From contig JAJJXM010000211.1 of NCBI GenBank assembly GCA_024516155.1, forward strand, positions 1 to 14,379: a stretch of 14,379 nt of DNA, written 5' to 3'. Each line of letters begins with the position of its first letter. The stretch's first letter is position 1. The notes under the pieces were generated by a model. The model was not told the origin of the DNA and did no database searches. It worked only from the letters and a program-made list of their open reading frames with translations. Source of the stretch: Pyronema omphalodes (Eukaryota > Ascomycota > Pezizomycetes > Pezizales > Pyronemataceae). This document shows, in pieces, positions 1 to 8,565 of the stretch. The translations under genes and the position numbers were made by a program.

Positions 1-220
1 GACTACATAGAGGGTCAATGCGTTGGATCTTTAATCTTTCATTGGCTGATTAGATAATTATTTAAACTATCCGATCGCGTCGCTGGGTTTGTTGGCTGCG
101 AAAACGGTAATATCAGCAGGAACTGGGCAGTGACAACAGCGGGTAATTGGGGATGGGTAATGGGTAATGTGCAATGGGTACAGTAACGCCTTGATGATGA
201 TGTGGTGGGATGAAGTGATA

Positions 221-259
221 GGATGATATGGTAGGATGATATGGTAGGATGATATGGTA
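221..259. repeat. 13-bp tandem repeat, three exact units
   Basis: GGATGATATGGTA occurs three times in a row (221-233, 234-246, 247-259). A looser TGATGATGTGG version lies just upstream. The stretch before it (about 140-180) has GGGTAAT-like units. Confidence 0.9.
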
Positions 260-361
260 AACCACAACAGTCAACCACAACGATATAATAAACAACCATA
301 ACAACCCATTAAAACCCAATCCAATCCAATTCATACACAGCACGAACGAATCCCGCGCAGC

Positions 362-405
362 AAAAAAAAAAAAAAAAAAAAAAAGAAAAAAAATACAAAA
401 AAAAA
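362..405. repeat. A23 run followed by interrupted A runs
   Basis: A run of 23 A is followed by G, A8, TAC and A9. It may mark the tail of an old retroposed copy, but no target-site duplication or body was found. Confidence 0.8.
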
Positions 406-419
406 CTTACACACCCAGG

Positions 420-700
420 CTAGGTAATACCCATGAAAAATGCTCCTGGTCAGACGAAGGATGAGCTGACACTTGGGGAGACAAGAGAGACAGAAAGATG
501 GAGATGGAGAAATGTTGTAAGTGATATTCGATAACGAGCAAACATTCCGTCGACAGAACAAACATAACGAGGGGATGTACGCTAAGGCAACATCCACCTC
601 CACAAGCAGTCACAGCACAGAGCACGGCTCGACAGGCACTCTTCAACACCCATATCAAAACACCAACACCGTGCACTGCTTTAGAGGATCAAAGAAGAAA
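420..700. other. No gene seen
   Basis: Unique, moderately A/C-rich sequence. The short frames on either strand have no recognisable motif and are not supported as genes. Confidence 0.5.
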
Positions 701-701
701 A

Positions 702-734
702 AGATAAAAACAGAGATCAGATAAAAACAGAGAT
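702..734. repeat. 16-bp direct repeat
   Basis: AGATAAAAACAGAGAT occurs at 702-717 and 719-734, separated by one C. The AAAACAGA core resembles the polypurine repeat at 2660-2820. Confidence 0.8.
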
Positions 735-786
735 AAAGATTACCAGATAAGCATAAGATACGATACAAAAAAGATTAACCTAACAC

Positions 787-840
787 ATAACCCCCAAAAT
801 CCCACCAAAATCCCACCAAACCAACCCCCCCCCCCCCCCC
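787..840. repeat. CCCACCAAAAT repeat leading into a C16 run
   Basis: Two CCCACCAAA units follow a CCCCCAAAAT start, then 16 C in a row at 825-840. The C-rich strand could form an i-motif and the other strand a G-quadruplex. Confidence 0.85.
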
Positions 841-902
841 TTTGATTATGATATATATACAATATAATAAATATAGTTTGAAACATGTTTGTTGAAACTG
901 AC

Positions 903-928
903 GGGGTGAGGTGGGGGGGCAGGGGGGG
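903..928 (+). repeat. G-quadruplex-type G-run block
   Basis: GGGG, then G7 and a second G7 run with short spacers, on the plus strand. This meets the usual four-tract pattern if the long runs are split. Confidence 0.6.
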
Positions 929-1085
929 TAAAACCTATGTACTTAATTAACAACGCACCCAGACCAGACCAGGCGCTTAATTACAAATAAACGCGCTCCT
1001 GCACGTCCATATTCAAACCGTATGACATGATTATATTCCATCATCCCAATGATTTTGATATGTTTATTATCCTAGGGTTTTTCTT

Positions 1086-1125
1086 GGGGGTGGAGGGGGG
1101 GGTGGAGGGGGTGATGATTGGGGGT
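1086..1125 (+). repeat. Second G-quadruplex-type block
   Basis: Runs of five to eight G are separated by TGGA and TGATGATTG spacers, just before the TTTTA microsatellite. Confidence 0.65.
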
Positions 1126-1129
1126 TTCA

Positions 1130-1290
1130 TTTTTTATTTTATTTTATTGTTATTTATTTATTTATTTTATTTTATTTTATTTTATTTTATTTTATTTTAT
1201 TTTATTTTATTTATTTATTTTATTTTATTTATTTTATTTATTTTATTTTATTTTATTTTATTTTATTTTATTTTATTTATTTTATTTATT
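1130..1290. repeat. TTTTA microsatellite
   Basis: About 160 bases of TTTTA units with some TTTA variants. It continues to about 1460 as a C/T-only tract of TTTTC-type units. The Phe/Leu/Tyr-rich frames across it are translation of the repeat, not a gene. Confidence 0.95.
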
Positions 1291-1460
1291 TCTTTATTTT
1301 ATTGTTTATTTTCTTTTCTTTTCCTTTTCTTTTATTTTCTTTTCATTTTCTTTTTCTTTTATTTTCTTTTATTTCTTTCTTTTCTTTTCTTATTTGGATT
1401 TCATTTGATTTTATTTGATTGTTCTTTTTTTTTTAACATTTTTTTTTTCTTTTTTTTCTG
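1290..1460. repeat. Polypyrimidine tract
   Basis: Nearly all T and C with few A, grading from the TTTTA microsatellite and ending in a G/C block (GGGGGCGCGGGGGGCGGGG). Such a mirror-like tract can form triplex DNA. Confidence 0.8.
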
Positions 1461-1537
1461 GGGGCGCGGGGGGCGGGGTGCGTTTGCCTTCGTTTCGGTT
1501 TCGGTGTCGCTGTCGGTGTCGGATTCTATAAAGGTTA

Positions 1538-1636
1538 CCAGTCACCATTCCCCCAGTCACCATTCACCAGTCACCATTCACCAGTCACCATTCACCAGTC
1601 ACCATTCACCAGTCACCAGATACCAGTCACCAAGCA
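1538..1636. repeat. 14-bp minisatellite, seven units
   Basis: Units of CCAGTCACCATTCA start at 1538, 1553, 1567, 1581, 1595, 1609 and 1623. The first has two extra C and the last two diverge in their second half. Just before it are TTCGG and TGTCGG steps (1490-1523). Confidence 0.92.
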
Positions 1637-1639
1637 ACG

Positions 1640-2400
1640 GCCAATAATAAAGCTTAGGGTACTTCACACCTACAAATCCTAGGTAATTCAACACTTCAAT
1701 TACCAACAACCACCAGTTGGCAGTTACATAATCAATCTAGACGCTACATATATCCTCCCATATATCCTCTTCTATAAAAGCCATTTTACAAAGTTTACAA
1801 AAATTTACAAAACTCGCCCCGGAGCTCCGAAAGTCCCGAAGTTCCTTATAGTATTTTAAGAAGATCTCGGACTATTTGAACGCTACACTACACAGATCAC
1901 ATAGCACGAGACTGGTTATCATCGCTCTTCCATTTATCTCTTATCTCGAAAAGAAAAAATGAAAAAAGAATAAAGCATAAAATTATCAAAAGAATTTATA
2001 ACATGTCAAAGTTGGCGTTAGATTATACATACCCAGGTATCATTACGAAACATATTTTTTTGCTGCTATGTTCGCGCGGTTCGTTAAAAAAGTTGTTCTG
2101 AGGGGAGGGGGGGGGGGGGTTGCGCGTGGCATCACAATCGCTAGGTTTGTGCTGAAAAGAGCAATGTTTTTCCTGGGTCGTGGTGCGGGGGATGTTATGG
2201 TCCGGCGTGATTAAGAAAAATAGCAACAATGCAATTTCTGATTCCGGGGGAAGGGTTGACGCTGACATTAGGTTTCTGGCTATGGATTTTTTTTATAGGT
2301 TTCCTGTTCGAAGCGCGCTATGATCGGCCTTGATAAATGTAGCGAGAAACGACCTATTGTAATGCAGCATGCTGATTTATAGAGGGTAAGGAAAATGTAA
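1640..2400. other. No gene seen; single-copy flank
   Basis: This contains a TATAAAAG at 1773-1780, three TTTACAAA-like words (about 1785-1812), a 10-bp palindrome CGGAGCTCCG (1820-1829) and a G-run block at 2102-2119. No frame of note follows the TATA-like site, so I do not call a promoter. Confidence 0.5.
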
Positions 2401-2820
2401 TTAAAAATCGAGGATGGTGAAGGAAAAGGGGAAGGAAAGAAAAGAAGTGGAAAAAAAAGAAAACGTAAACACAAAAAAAAAGAAGAAATATAGAAGAGAT
2501 AATATGGAAAGAAGAAATAAGACGAAAAACAGATGTAAGAAACAGATGTAAAAAACAGATGTGGAAAAAAAAAGATGTGCAAAAAAAGAAAAAGTAAACA
2601 AAAAAAAGGAAAAAACAAAAGGAAGAAGTACAAAGGAGAAAGAAGTGAAAAGAGAAATAAGACGAAAACAGAATTAAAAAACAGAACTAAAAAACAGAAC
2701 CAAAAACCAGAAGTAAGAAACAGAAGTAAAAAACAGAAGCGAAAAACAGAGGTAAATAATAGAAGTGAAACAGATAAGTTAAAACAAAAATGGAAACAAA
2801 GTGCTTTCAAAACAACGGAG
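2400..2820 (+). repeat. Polypurine tract with AACAGA-type imperfect tandem repeat
   Basis: The plus strand is very rich in A and G. From about 2660 it resolves into imperfect 12-15 base units around AAAAACAGAA. Frames here encode only Lys-rich (plus) or Phe/Leu-rich (minus) low-complexity sequence and are not genes. The inner part (from 2584) is mirrored on the right arm; the outer part (2400-2583) has no mirror in the window. Confidence 0.8.
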
Positions 2821-2844
2821 ACTCAGCTGCAGGCTATTAGGTGA

Positions 2845-2870
2845 GTCCTAGAATTGGCCAATACTAGGAC
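2845..2870. repeat. 26-bp near-palindrome with double CCAAT motif (left)
   Basis: GTCCTAG and CTAGGAC flank a centre that contains ATTGGCCAAT; only one base pair fails to match. It lies 33 bases past the stop codon of the left F-box copy. The centre holds a CCAAT box on each strand. As RNA it would fold into a 12-bp hairpin in the F-box 3' UTR. A role in 3' end formation or HAP-complex binding is inference only. Confidence 0.6.
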
Positions 2871-2902
2871 ATTAAAAACATAAATGCATACATAAAGTCA
2901 CA

Positions 2903-4192
2903 TCATTCAAGATAATAATCAGTAGTAGCATCATATCCTGAAAGACATAGAGCAATCTTCCGCACGCAAGTGCACGCTTCCAAAGCGTCTGCAATTTCTT
3001 CAGAATTATGGTCCTCACAACCCCATTTCATGAGGATGGCCACTTCTTGCAAGGTCATTGCATGTGCTCGGATGACATCTACAACATTAAAAACATCCGA
3101 GTCATCATAGATGTCGTCATCTGGAGTCGATATCGATACCTCCTTCAGTCCTGAGAATGATGTTAGGTACTGAAGTAGCTGCTGTGACGCATGCCCTGGT
3201 GCGAAGAGAATCTCTAACTTTACACCTTCGGCTTGTAGCGCAGACCACAGTAATTCTGTGCCATCAACATGCTCACCAAGATTCAGGTTATGCAGCTTCC
3301 TGAGGTGAGGGATAATGTTTTGAACGGCGGCATCATCAATCTCCCAGCCTTCTAGATTTAGGCAATCCAATTCCAGGGGACTGGATGGGTCTAGATGACC
3401 AAAGAGCGTTGATAAGGTTACAGAGGAACCATCATTACTCGGGGACACTCCCAATATCAGGGCAAGATGGGTGAGTCTTGGGGCTCCTGCGAAAATGCTC
3501 ACAAGGGATTGATGCATCCTTGCATCGCACTGGATGACCAATCTCGTCAGATGTGGAAACCGGAGGGAAATGCCGATGTTGGCATGATCCAGGATAAAAT
3601 GCGCCCACCTCAGGCCTTGTAATGACTCGAAGTATTTTAGCAGTTGGGAAATTGCATCGTATGTTCTTCCATGGGATTCTACATCGATAATTCTTTGACA
3701 CTATTATTAGCTGACATAATTCTTATACTCTAGAGAGACGCATAAACATACTGAAAGCCTTCTAGTTTTTGAAAGACGGACAGTAGATTCCTGCCTCCAG
3801 CTGCCTCGGATTCTGGTTTCGCCCCATAGATGTGTTGTCCCTCGATACATTCTTGGCTCCAGAATACTCAGCGTTCGGATGTGCTCTTTCACCCGCTGCA
3901 CGAGTGATTCCACCTTCATACTCTAGAGACTGTAAATGGCGTTGGGCCACTCCTCTCCGCTGAAAGTTAAGGGTGAGGTCCTTGAAAGCATGTGGAGCAA
4001 TGACATTGCGGGTTGTCCAGCATGTTTTGCGTAAGGTTGAGTGCTCAGGTGGCTCAAGCTAGATATGACATCACCAAATCAGTTTACTCCTAATTATATT
4101 CTCTGTTGAATTTGAAACGGGAGGCGTACATATGAGACAATTTCATAAAGCAACTCCGTGGGGAGATCTAATAATTGGACTCGTCTCGGCAT
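2903..4192 (-). pseudogene. F-box gene, left-arm copy with two frameshifts
   Basis: This is the mirror copy of the right-arm F-box gene. Exons would be 4192-4130, 4058-3752 and 3692-2903 on the minus strand, with introns of 71 and 59 bp. Exon 3 is the same as on the right. Exon 2 has two 1-base insertions relative to the right copy: CCC instead of CC at 3892-3894 and TTT instead of TT at 3817-3819. The first shifts the frame, which then stops at 3762; together they do not restore it. Intron 1 is 1 base longer and intron 2 is 2 bases longer. I saw no substitutions. Both coding changes are in short homopolymers, so they may be sequencing errors rather than true inactivation. Confidence 0.8.
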
Positions 4193-4444
4193 TGTTCTGA
4201 AATTAAGCAAGAATGGGCAATGTAAGAAAAATTGGCGATTAAATGTGTCGGGTGCTTAGAAGGTGATGGTACTATTGATGTTTGTGCTTAACTTAGATGT
4301 TTTGATACGTCAGATGGGTGTAAGTGTTGGCTCTTCTTGGTGCAATCAGTCTTTTAGGAGGGATGGATGGGAAACCAAGTTAATTGCTGAACTGGTCGAA
4401 TTTTTATGGACGACGCTTGACACCGCTGGGGCGATATAAATCCA

Positions 4445-4639
4445 TCAATATCTGTCCTTTCTGTTTCCTTCAGCCGGTAACCAGATATACGAGGCATTTT
4501 CCATCCCGTTTGTCAGTTGGACCATGATGTCCAAGAGTTCCGTGACTTCGTCTTCAGTTTGTTCGGGGCTAGATGACGAAAGACGTGGGTTCATATTTCC
4601 CGCTTCCGAAGCGAGATTGTTGTCCACTACAAACGACAT
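4445..4639 (-). CDS. Hypothetical 64-residue protein upstream of the F-box gene (left copy)
   Basis: An open frame of 64 codons starts with ATG at 4639 and ends about 250 bases upstream of the left F-box ATG, on the same strand. The first half is polar and Ser/Glu rich (around SSSSPEQTEDE); the second half has an amphipathic stretch (TELLDIMVQL) and a basic end. I recognise no family. It could be a separate small gene, an upstream ORF, or a first coding exon of the F-box gene: a GTATAT donor near the codons for Ala-Ser would join in frame to the acceptor just before the F-box ATG, giving an intron of about 300 bp. That intron would be much longer than the other two, so I hold this lightly. 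Confidence 0.35.
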   Translation of the reverse strand: MSFVVDNNLASEAGNMNPRLSSSSPEQTEDEVTELLDIMVQLTNGMENASYIWLPAEGNRKDRY

Positions 4640-4684
4640 CTGCTATCTAGTGTCTCGGATGCCGTAAGATACTGACAACGTGTT

Positions 4685-5543
4685 TTGGTGCTTCCGCGAG
4701 GCATTGGCAGGCGGCAAGCATTTCAGTACATGCCACTCGTCAGTCTTGGACAATACAACCGGCCCGGCTGCGGTGAGCTAAATATCGCCGCTAACCACCA
4801 CCTGGGGTTAGTTCATCTGCCCTCTGTGCTCTTCAAAGCGGCATTGCCCGTTGACTGCTTTCATTATCCGACAGTGTATATTATAGGAGCGGTCACCGAT
4901 ACAAGCCTGACGTCATTTACACATTTATGCGACAAAACGACAAACACGACAACACGATTCACCATGCTGGAGAATTCAGGACGAGTCAGACAAGCCAATT
5001 CAAAGGGCCAGTTCAGTGAGCGTAAGATCTGAATTTCAGCCCTCAGGCTTGTCAAGAACAGATTTCCCCCTCCTTCCCTCATAAGGTACATATTTATGCA
5101 CCAAAATTCATGTGCGCCCAACAAGCTTCAAGTGATTGACTATGCAGCGAATGCGAAGGCTGTTAGTCGCGCAATTACGTGGTATATATTGAAGACATGG
5201 CGGAGTCGCGAAAACCGAGCGTACCGATGCAGTGTAAATTTACGGTTCGGAGACTCGTGTGATGTATGTATAATAATATTTGCGCATAACTTAGAGGACT
5301 GGTTTGGGGTTAGAGCTACTCATCATGTATCACTCGTGTGATTTCCCTACAGTTATTTCTGAGGTTCTGCAGGGTGCTAAAGGTGGTCCAAATTTTCAGC
5401 TCTCCATACAAGATTTAAAGAACTTATACCCGCTTTTTCTCCAAAATTACCCCTCAAATCGCAAAGATCGAGTCATCAGCTTACTGAAAATATTCCTTAT
5501 AAAAGACAGGGGGCTGGATAATATATTCTCAGTAGTATCCTGA
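4685..5543. other. No supported gene; weak frames only
   Basis: Frames at 4685-5032, 5096-5341 and 5304-5543 (plus strand) have no motif I recognise. The first differs in length between arms (115 codons here, 132 at 11882-12280 minus) because of indels around a CGACAAAACG run. I treat them as chance frames. Confidence 0.4.
4908..4915. promoter_or_regulatory. CRE-type palindrome TGACGTCA (left)
   Basis: A perfect 8-bp CRE/ATF site. On the minus strand it lies about 270 bases upstream of the small ORF at 4639, with a TATAATATA-like stretch between them (about 4876-4886). Spacing is reasonable for an upstream control site, but chance is possible. Confidence 0.3.
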
Positions 5544-5556
5544 CGGGTCTAACATT

Positions 5557-5997
5557 TTGTCGTTGGGCCCAAGATATCTTTTGGCAAGAACGTATATCGC
5601 GCATCACAAGATGGAGTCTAGGGCGTATGGGCGAGATAAACGTTGCGTAATTTCAAAATGGTCATGCAATGAGAAATGTTATCGCCTACTACAACCGTTT
5701 GTCTGTGGAAAATGTGGTACACACCGAATAATGCTTTGTTACTGCAGAACATGTGATATTGGAAACCATTGCCGGATTGTGCATTTCCCGTTTAGAAGCC
5801 TTTTTAAAAGCCTTTTTGAAAGCATTTTTGAATGGTATGTGAATGTTTTGACATGTCATAATGTTTGGAGCACAATTCCTGAATTTAGGCCGATCCGCAT
5901 TAGTGCTGTCCTCAATACACTTGGAAAGCTACTTCATTCAAATTGCCGTAATCGACCACTATATTGGTGCTCTACATTTTCATCAAAAGGTACGTGA
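5557..5997 (+). CDS. Unrecognised cysteine-rich ORF of 146 codons (left arm)
   Basis: The frame has a cysteine-rich middle: Cys-x6-Cys-x3-Cys, then CGKC, then CYCRTC followed by another Cys six residues on. This spacing could bind zinc but matches no family I know. Next comes a 12-bp DNA repeat (three units, 5795-5830) encoding LFKSLFESIF. The right-arm copy is split into two frames (11211-11408 and 10965-11207, minus strand) because it has ACACC where the left has ACACACC near 5720-5728. No introns are apparent. It could be a small gene, a gene fragment or a chance frame; the broken mirror copy and lack of any family match keep confidence low. Confidence 0.22.
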   Translation: MSLGPRYLLARTYIAHHKMESRAYGRDKRCVISKWSCNEKCYRLLQPFVCGKCGTHRIMLCYCRTCDIGNHCRIVHFPFRSLFKSLFESIFEWYVNVLTCHNVWSTIPEFRPIRISAVLNTLGKLLHSNCRNRPLYWCSTFSSKGT

Positions 5998-6364
5998 TTA
6001 GCCACTTTATTAGCGCTTCATTGAAAGCAACGTGATGATTACAAATTATTCACATGCCAAGCTACATCGATACTGTCTTCAAACCCTCCTGGGGCCCACC
6101 ATCGTATACCCTCCTACTCTGCTGGCGCTGCCGCCTTCATCCCCATTTCCACCACCATACACACAATACATGTATTGTTCCATGACTGTTATAAAGAACT
6201 CGATAGCTTATTTCTTCATTAGCGATGGATTTGGAAAACATAAAGCAAACACTTTGTATCTACTACAGGGAAAAGGAGCGTTGTAATATCTATAATTTGA
6301 GGTCTAATAAATGTGTAACCTTCAAACGCATCAGAATCATCGAACACCTTGATCGTGTTAGCCA

Positions 6365-6574
6365 TTACAAAATGGAATGGACTAAAATAAAGTCTGTACA
6401 TGGTGAAAACGGAGTTTCAGTACCTTCTTCCAAAGCTATTTTCCAAGGGTCCTTCGACATATCCGACAATTCTAATTTCAAATAAACCCTACTGTAGGTC
6501 TTGCAGACAGGATCAGCTTGTGCTATTGGGTTTCGTATAACTCCTTTCAGAATGGCATTAGCACCTGCCTCCAA
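6365..6574 (-). pseudogene. Possible decayed coding fragment, unrecognised (left arm)
   Basis: On the minus strand a frame of about 70 codons reads LEAGANAILKGV and later KLELSDMSKDPWK, which looks more protein-like than the surrounding DNA. It has no ATG start of its own, and upstream stretches in other frames (around TGYTIIMDDVTAQAK, mirror of about 10325-10370) also look coding but are out of frame and interrupted by stops. This is what a decayed gene, or an intron-bearing gene with indel errors, would look like. The plus strand of the same stretch (6225-6485) also has an 86-codon frame, so the coding strand is uncertain. No family recognised. Confidence 0.2.
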
Positions 6575-7207
6575 CCACGCGTCATAAAATCTCGTGTCAT
6601 TTTGCCTGAGCCGTCACATCATCCATGATGATAGTATATCCCGTCACTTCAGGCAGGTCAATTGGGGATGTCGTATCGGTGGATCTATTTCTTATGCCGA
6701 GAAGAGTAGATTATGAGACCCCGGGGATGCATAGGAACGACGTTTTTGATACCAACATCAACTTCAATTAGTGTGTAGCAGAGATGACTCCGACCGGGTC
6801 AGGGTCAGTGAGGTGTCACTAGGATTACGGGTGAGGCTGTGGATGTTATTTGTCGAGAATGTTTCGGGATGATTGGATTTTGTGAGTAAGGAGGATGGAA
6901 TAAAGGTAAGCGTAAGCGGGATCTCGATAATGTAATGTAGGAGGAAACAACATAATATGTGATGGAATTTCCTTTGGAAATACATGTAGACTGGATTAAT
7001 TCTCTAGCATAGAAAAGAATAGATCAACAAACTTCTTTATAGATTAAGTATGGAATTGAATTCTAGTCAGGCACGACCACTCTTGTCTGGTTCACTGCAG
7101 CCTACTCCTGGGACAGATAGTCGTCGCCGTTGCGGCATCATCAGTCACCACAGGCACACGTGAGCTGACCCCTCTCATCTCTCAATCCGTCAATTCATTT
7201 TTTCTAA

Positions 7208-7240
7208 CTGACCACCCCGGTCAGTGCCGTCTCTGGCACT
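7208..7240. repeat. Two adjacent small hairpins
   Basis: CTGACC/GGTCAG (7208-7213, 7219-7224) is followed directly by AGTGCC/GGCACT (7223-7228, 7235-7240). A CACGTG E-box word lies upstream at 7157-7162. The mirror is at about 9744-9775. This is the part where the arms differ most. Confidence 0.55.
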
Positions 7241-7443
7241 GTTACACTTGTTCTCACTCAGCATCAGTGTATACGAAGTTTTATTGATATCTACGGTGAT
7301 TTTGGATGGGGTTTCGGTGTTGTAGGTGTCGGTTTTCAGGCGCTATTGCGAGTATGTGTTGCGCGCGTTGCTATGTCAAAAAAAAAAGGCTTTTGTCCGC
7401 CCGTGTACCAATGCGGTTAGCCAACAACCGCTTATAAGTTTCG

Positions 7444-7488
7444 AACCAAACCACAGCGCATACAAAGCAAATAAAACCAAACCACAGC
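7444..7488 (+). repeat. 14-bp direct repeat
   Basis: AACCAAACCACAGC occurs at 7444-7457 and 7475-7488, 31 bases apart, and is mirrored on the right arm at about 9510-9547. Confidence 0.75.
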
Positions 7489-8453
7489 ACTTAACAAACC
7501 TATTTTTACGTAGGCTATTCATCCATCCCGCGTCAGCAAAACTAGTGTATGTACGTTGAAGGTATCTAATTCTCCGGTAGTTTCATTATCGTAAGATAAC
7601 TCTTGCATAGGATGCGGTAGATTTTTGATGACATGCCATGCAATTCAGCCTCACTGCTCGGTTTTGAACTGTCTATCAACTGTCGAGGACTCGGGTATTT
7701 TATTCAGGAATACATTTCACAACAACAATTATCATCGTAAATAAGAAGCCTCTATATTTTTCCTCCTGGAAGCCCGGAACCCGGCTTTTCAACGACAGTA
7801 TCATCACATTTAGACAATACTCCAATCTGTACTGTCATTGAATACCCACATCATTCACCGATGATGACGTTGCGAACTGGATTGTACGACACTAGGAGGT
7901 CTGAATTTCAGAGCACCTATCTCATGGCACACTTACTAAAAATCTCGTTGGACAAATTTTGAAGATTGAGTAAGGGCCAGCGAGGGTCGAGAAATTCAGT
8001 TCAACTGGCAGCTACAGGTTCGATCATGTTATTTTTGATACGTCAAAGTAAATCATGCGAATTGTTAGCATAGAGTGAACCGAGTATATTCATGCATATA
8101 AAATTGCCATATCACTGACAGTATCACATGTCGTTATGCTGTTTGATATCTTCATCGTTCGGAGCAGAGTTGAGTCTTGTGTTTGTGCTATATGATGCCG
8201 CCGGGTGACAACTGATGAATGAGTCAACAGTTTCCGTAAGGAGTCCATTCGAAATCGATAGATGTCTAATGTCGTTATCAAACATTACAGAGTGATCGAT
8301 GCCAATTAATAATGGATAGATAACACATCCATATCAGAAACCGAACAAGCTTGAATAAAACTTCCACCATTATTGACATTTCAAATGTGACGACCATTGT
8401 CAATTTATCATTTCAAACGCTGTTTTTCTTTTCTTTGTTTTTTTTTTTCTTTT

Positions 8454-8454
<1 letters not shown>

Positions 8455-8489
<35 letters not shown>

Positions 8490-8518
8490 ACTGCGGGTTC
8501 ATTTGAACCCGCAGTCTT

Positions 8519-8553
<35 letters not shown>
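8455..8553. repeat. Nested hairpin at the palindrome centre
   Basis: The order is T28 (8455-8482), A8 (8483-8490), CTGCGGGTTCA (8491-8501), TT (8502-8503), TGAACCCGCAG (8504-8514), TC, T9 (8517-8525), A28 (8526-8553). The two 11-base segments are exact reverse complements. The outer T28/A28 and inner A8/T9 runs also pair, so one strand could fold into a long hairpin. The only asymmetry is the extra TC and one extra T on the right. An A-tract, a GC-rich stem and a T-tract look like a two-way intrinsic terminator, but that is a bacterial signal and the setting is fungal. Short inverted repeats of this kind are known seeds for palindrome formation and for fold-back copying. Confidence 0.9.

Positions 8554-8565
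<12 letters not shown>

Larger units (their letters stand above)
6580..8400. other. Gene-poor inner arm (left)
   Basis: No frame with recognisable content. It holds the hairpin pair, the E-box word and the direct repeat described separately, and a run of A10 at 7378-7387 that is only seven long in the mirror. Confidence 0.5.

Noticed and set aside
140..180. Telomere-like GGGTAAT units
   Set aside because: Irregular and few; they do not match the TTAGGG repeat, and the sequence around them is not chromosome-end-like.
362..405. Poly(A) tail of a retroelement
   Set aside because: No reverse transcriptase, no body of an element and no target-site duplication were found.
1027..1647. Long Phe/Leu/Tyr-rich frame on the plus strand
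   Set aside because: It is translation of the TTTTA microsatellite, the polypyrimidine tract and the minisatellite; no sensible protein.
1773..1780. TATA box promoter
   Set aside because: No credible coding region follows within the flank.
2280..2844. Phe/Leu-rich minus-strand frames and the Lys-rich plus-strand frame
   Set aside because: Both strands of the same purine repeat; low-complexity composition with no domain.
8491..8514. tRNA T-arm or pol III B-box (GGGTTCA with CCCGC)
   Set aside because: Only the T-arm part is similar; there is no anticodon arm, D arm or A box, and the loop does not fit.
8455..8553. PacBio adapter left between two passes of one insert
   Set aside because: The centre does not contain the standard SMRTbell adapter as I know it. 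A fold-back artefact without an adapter is still possible.
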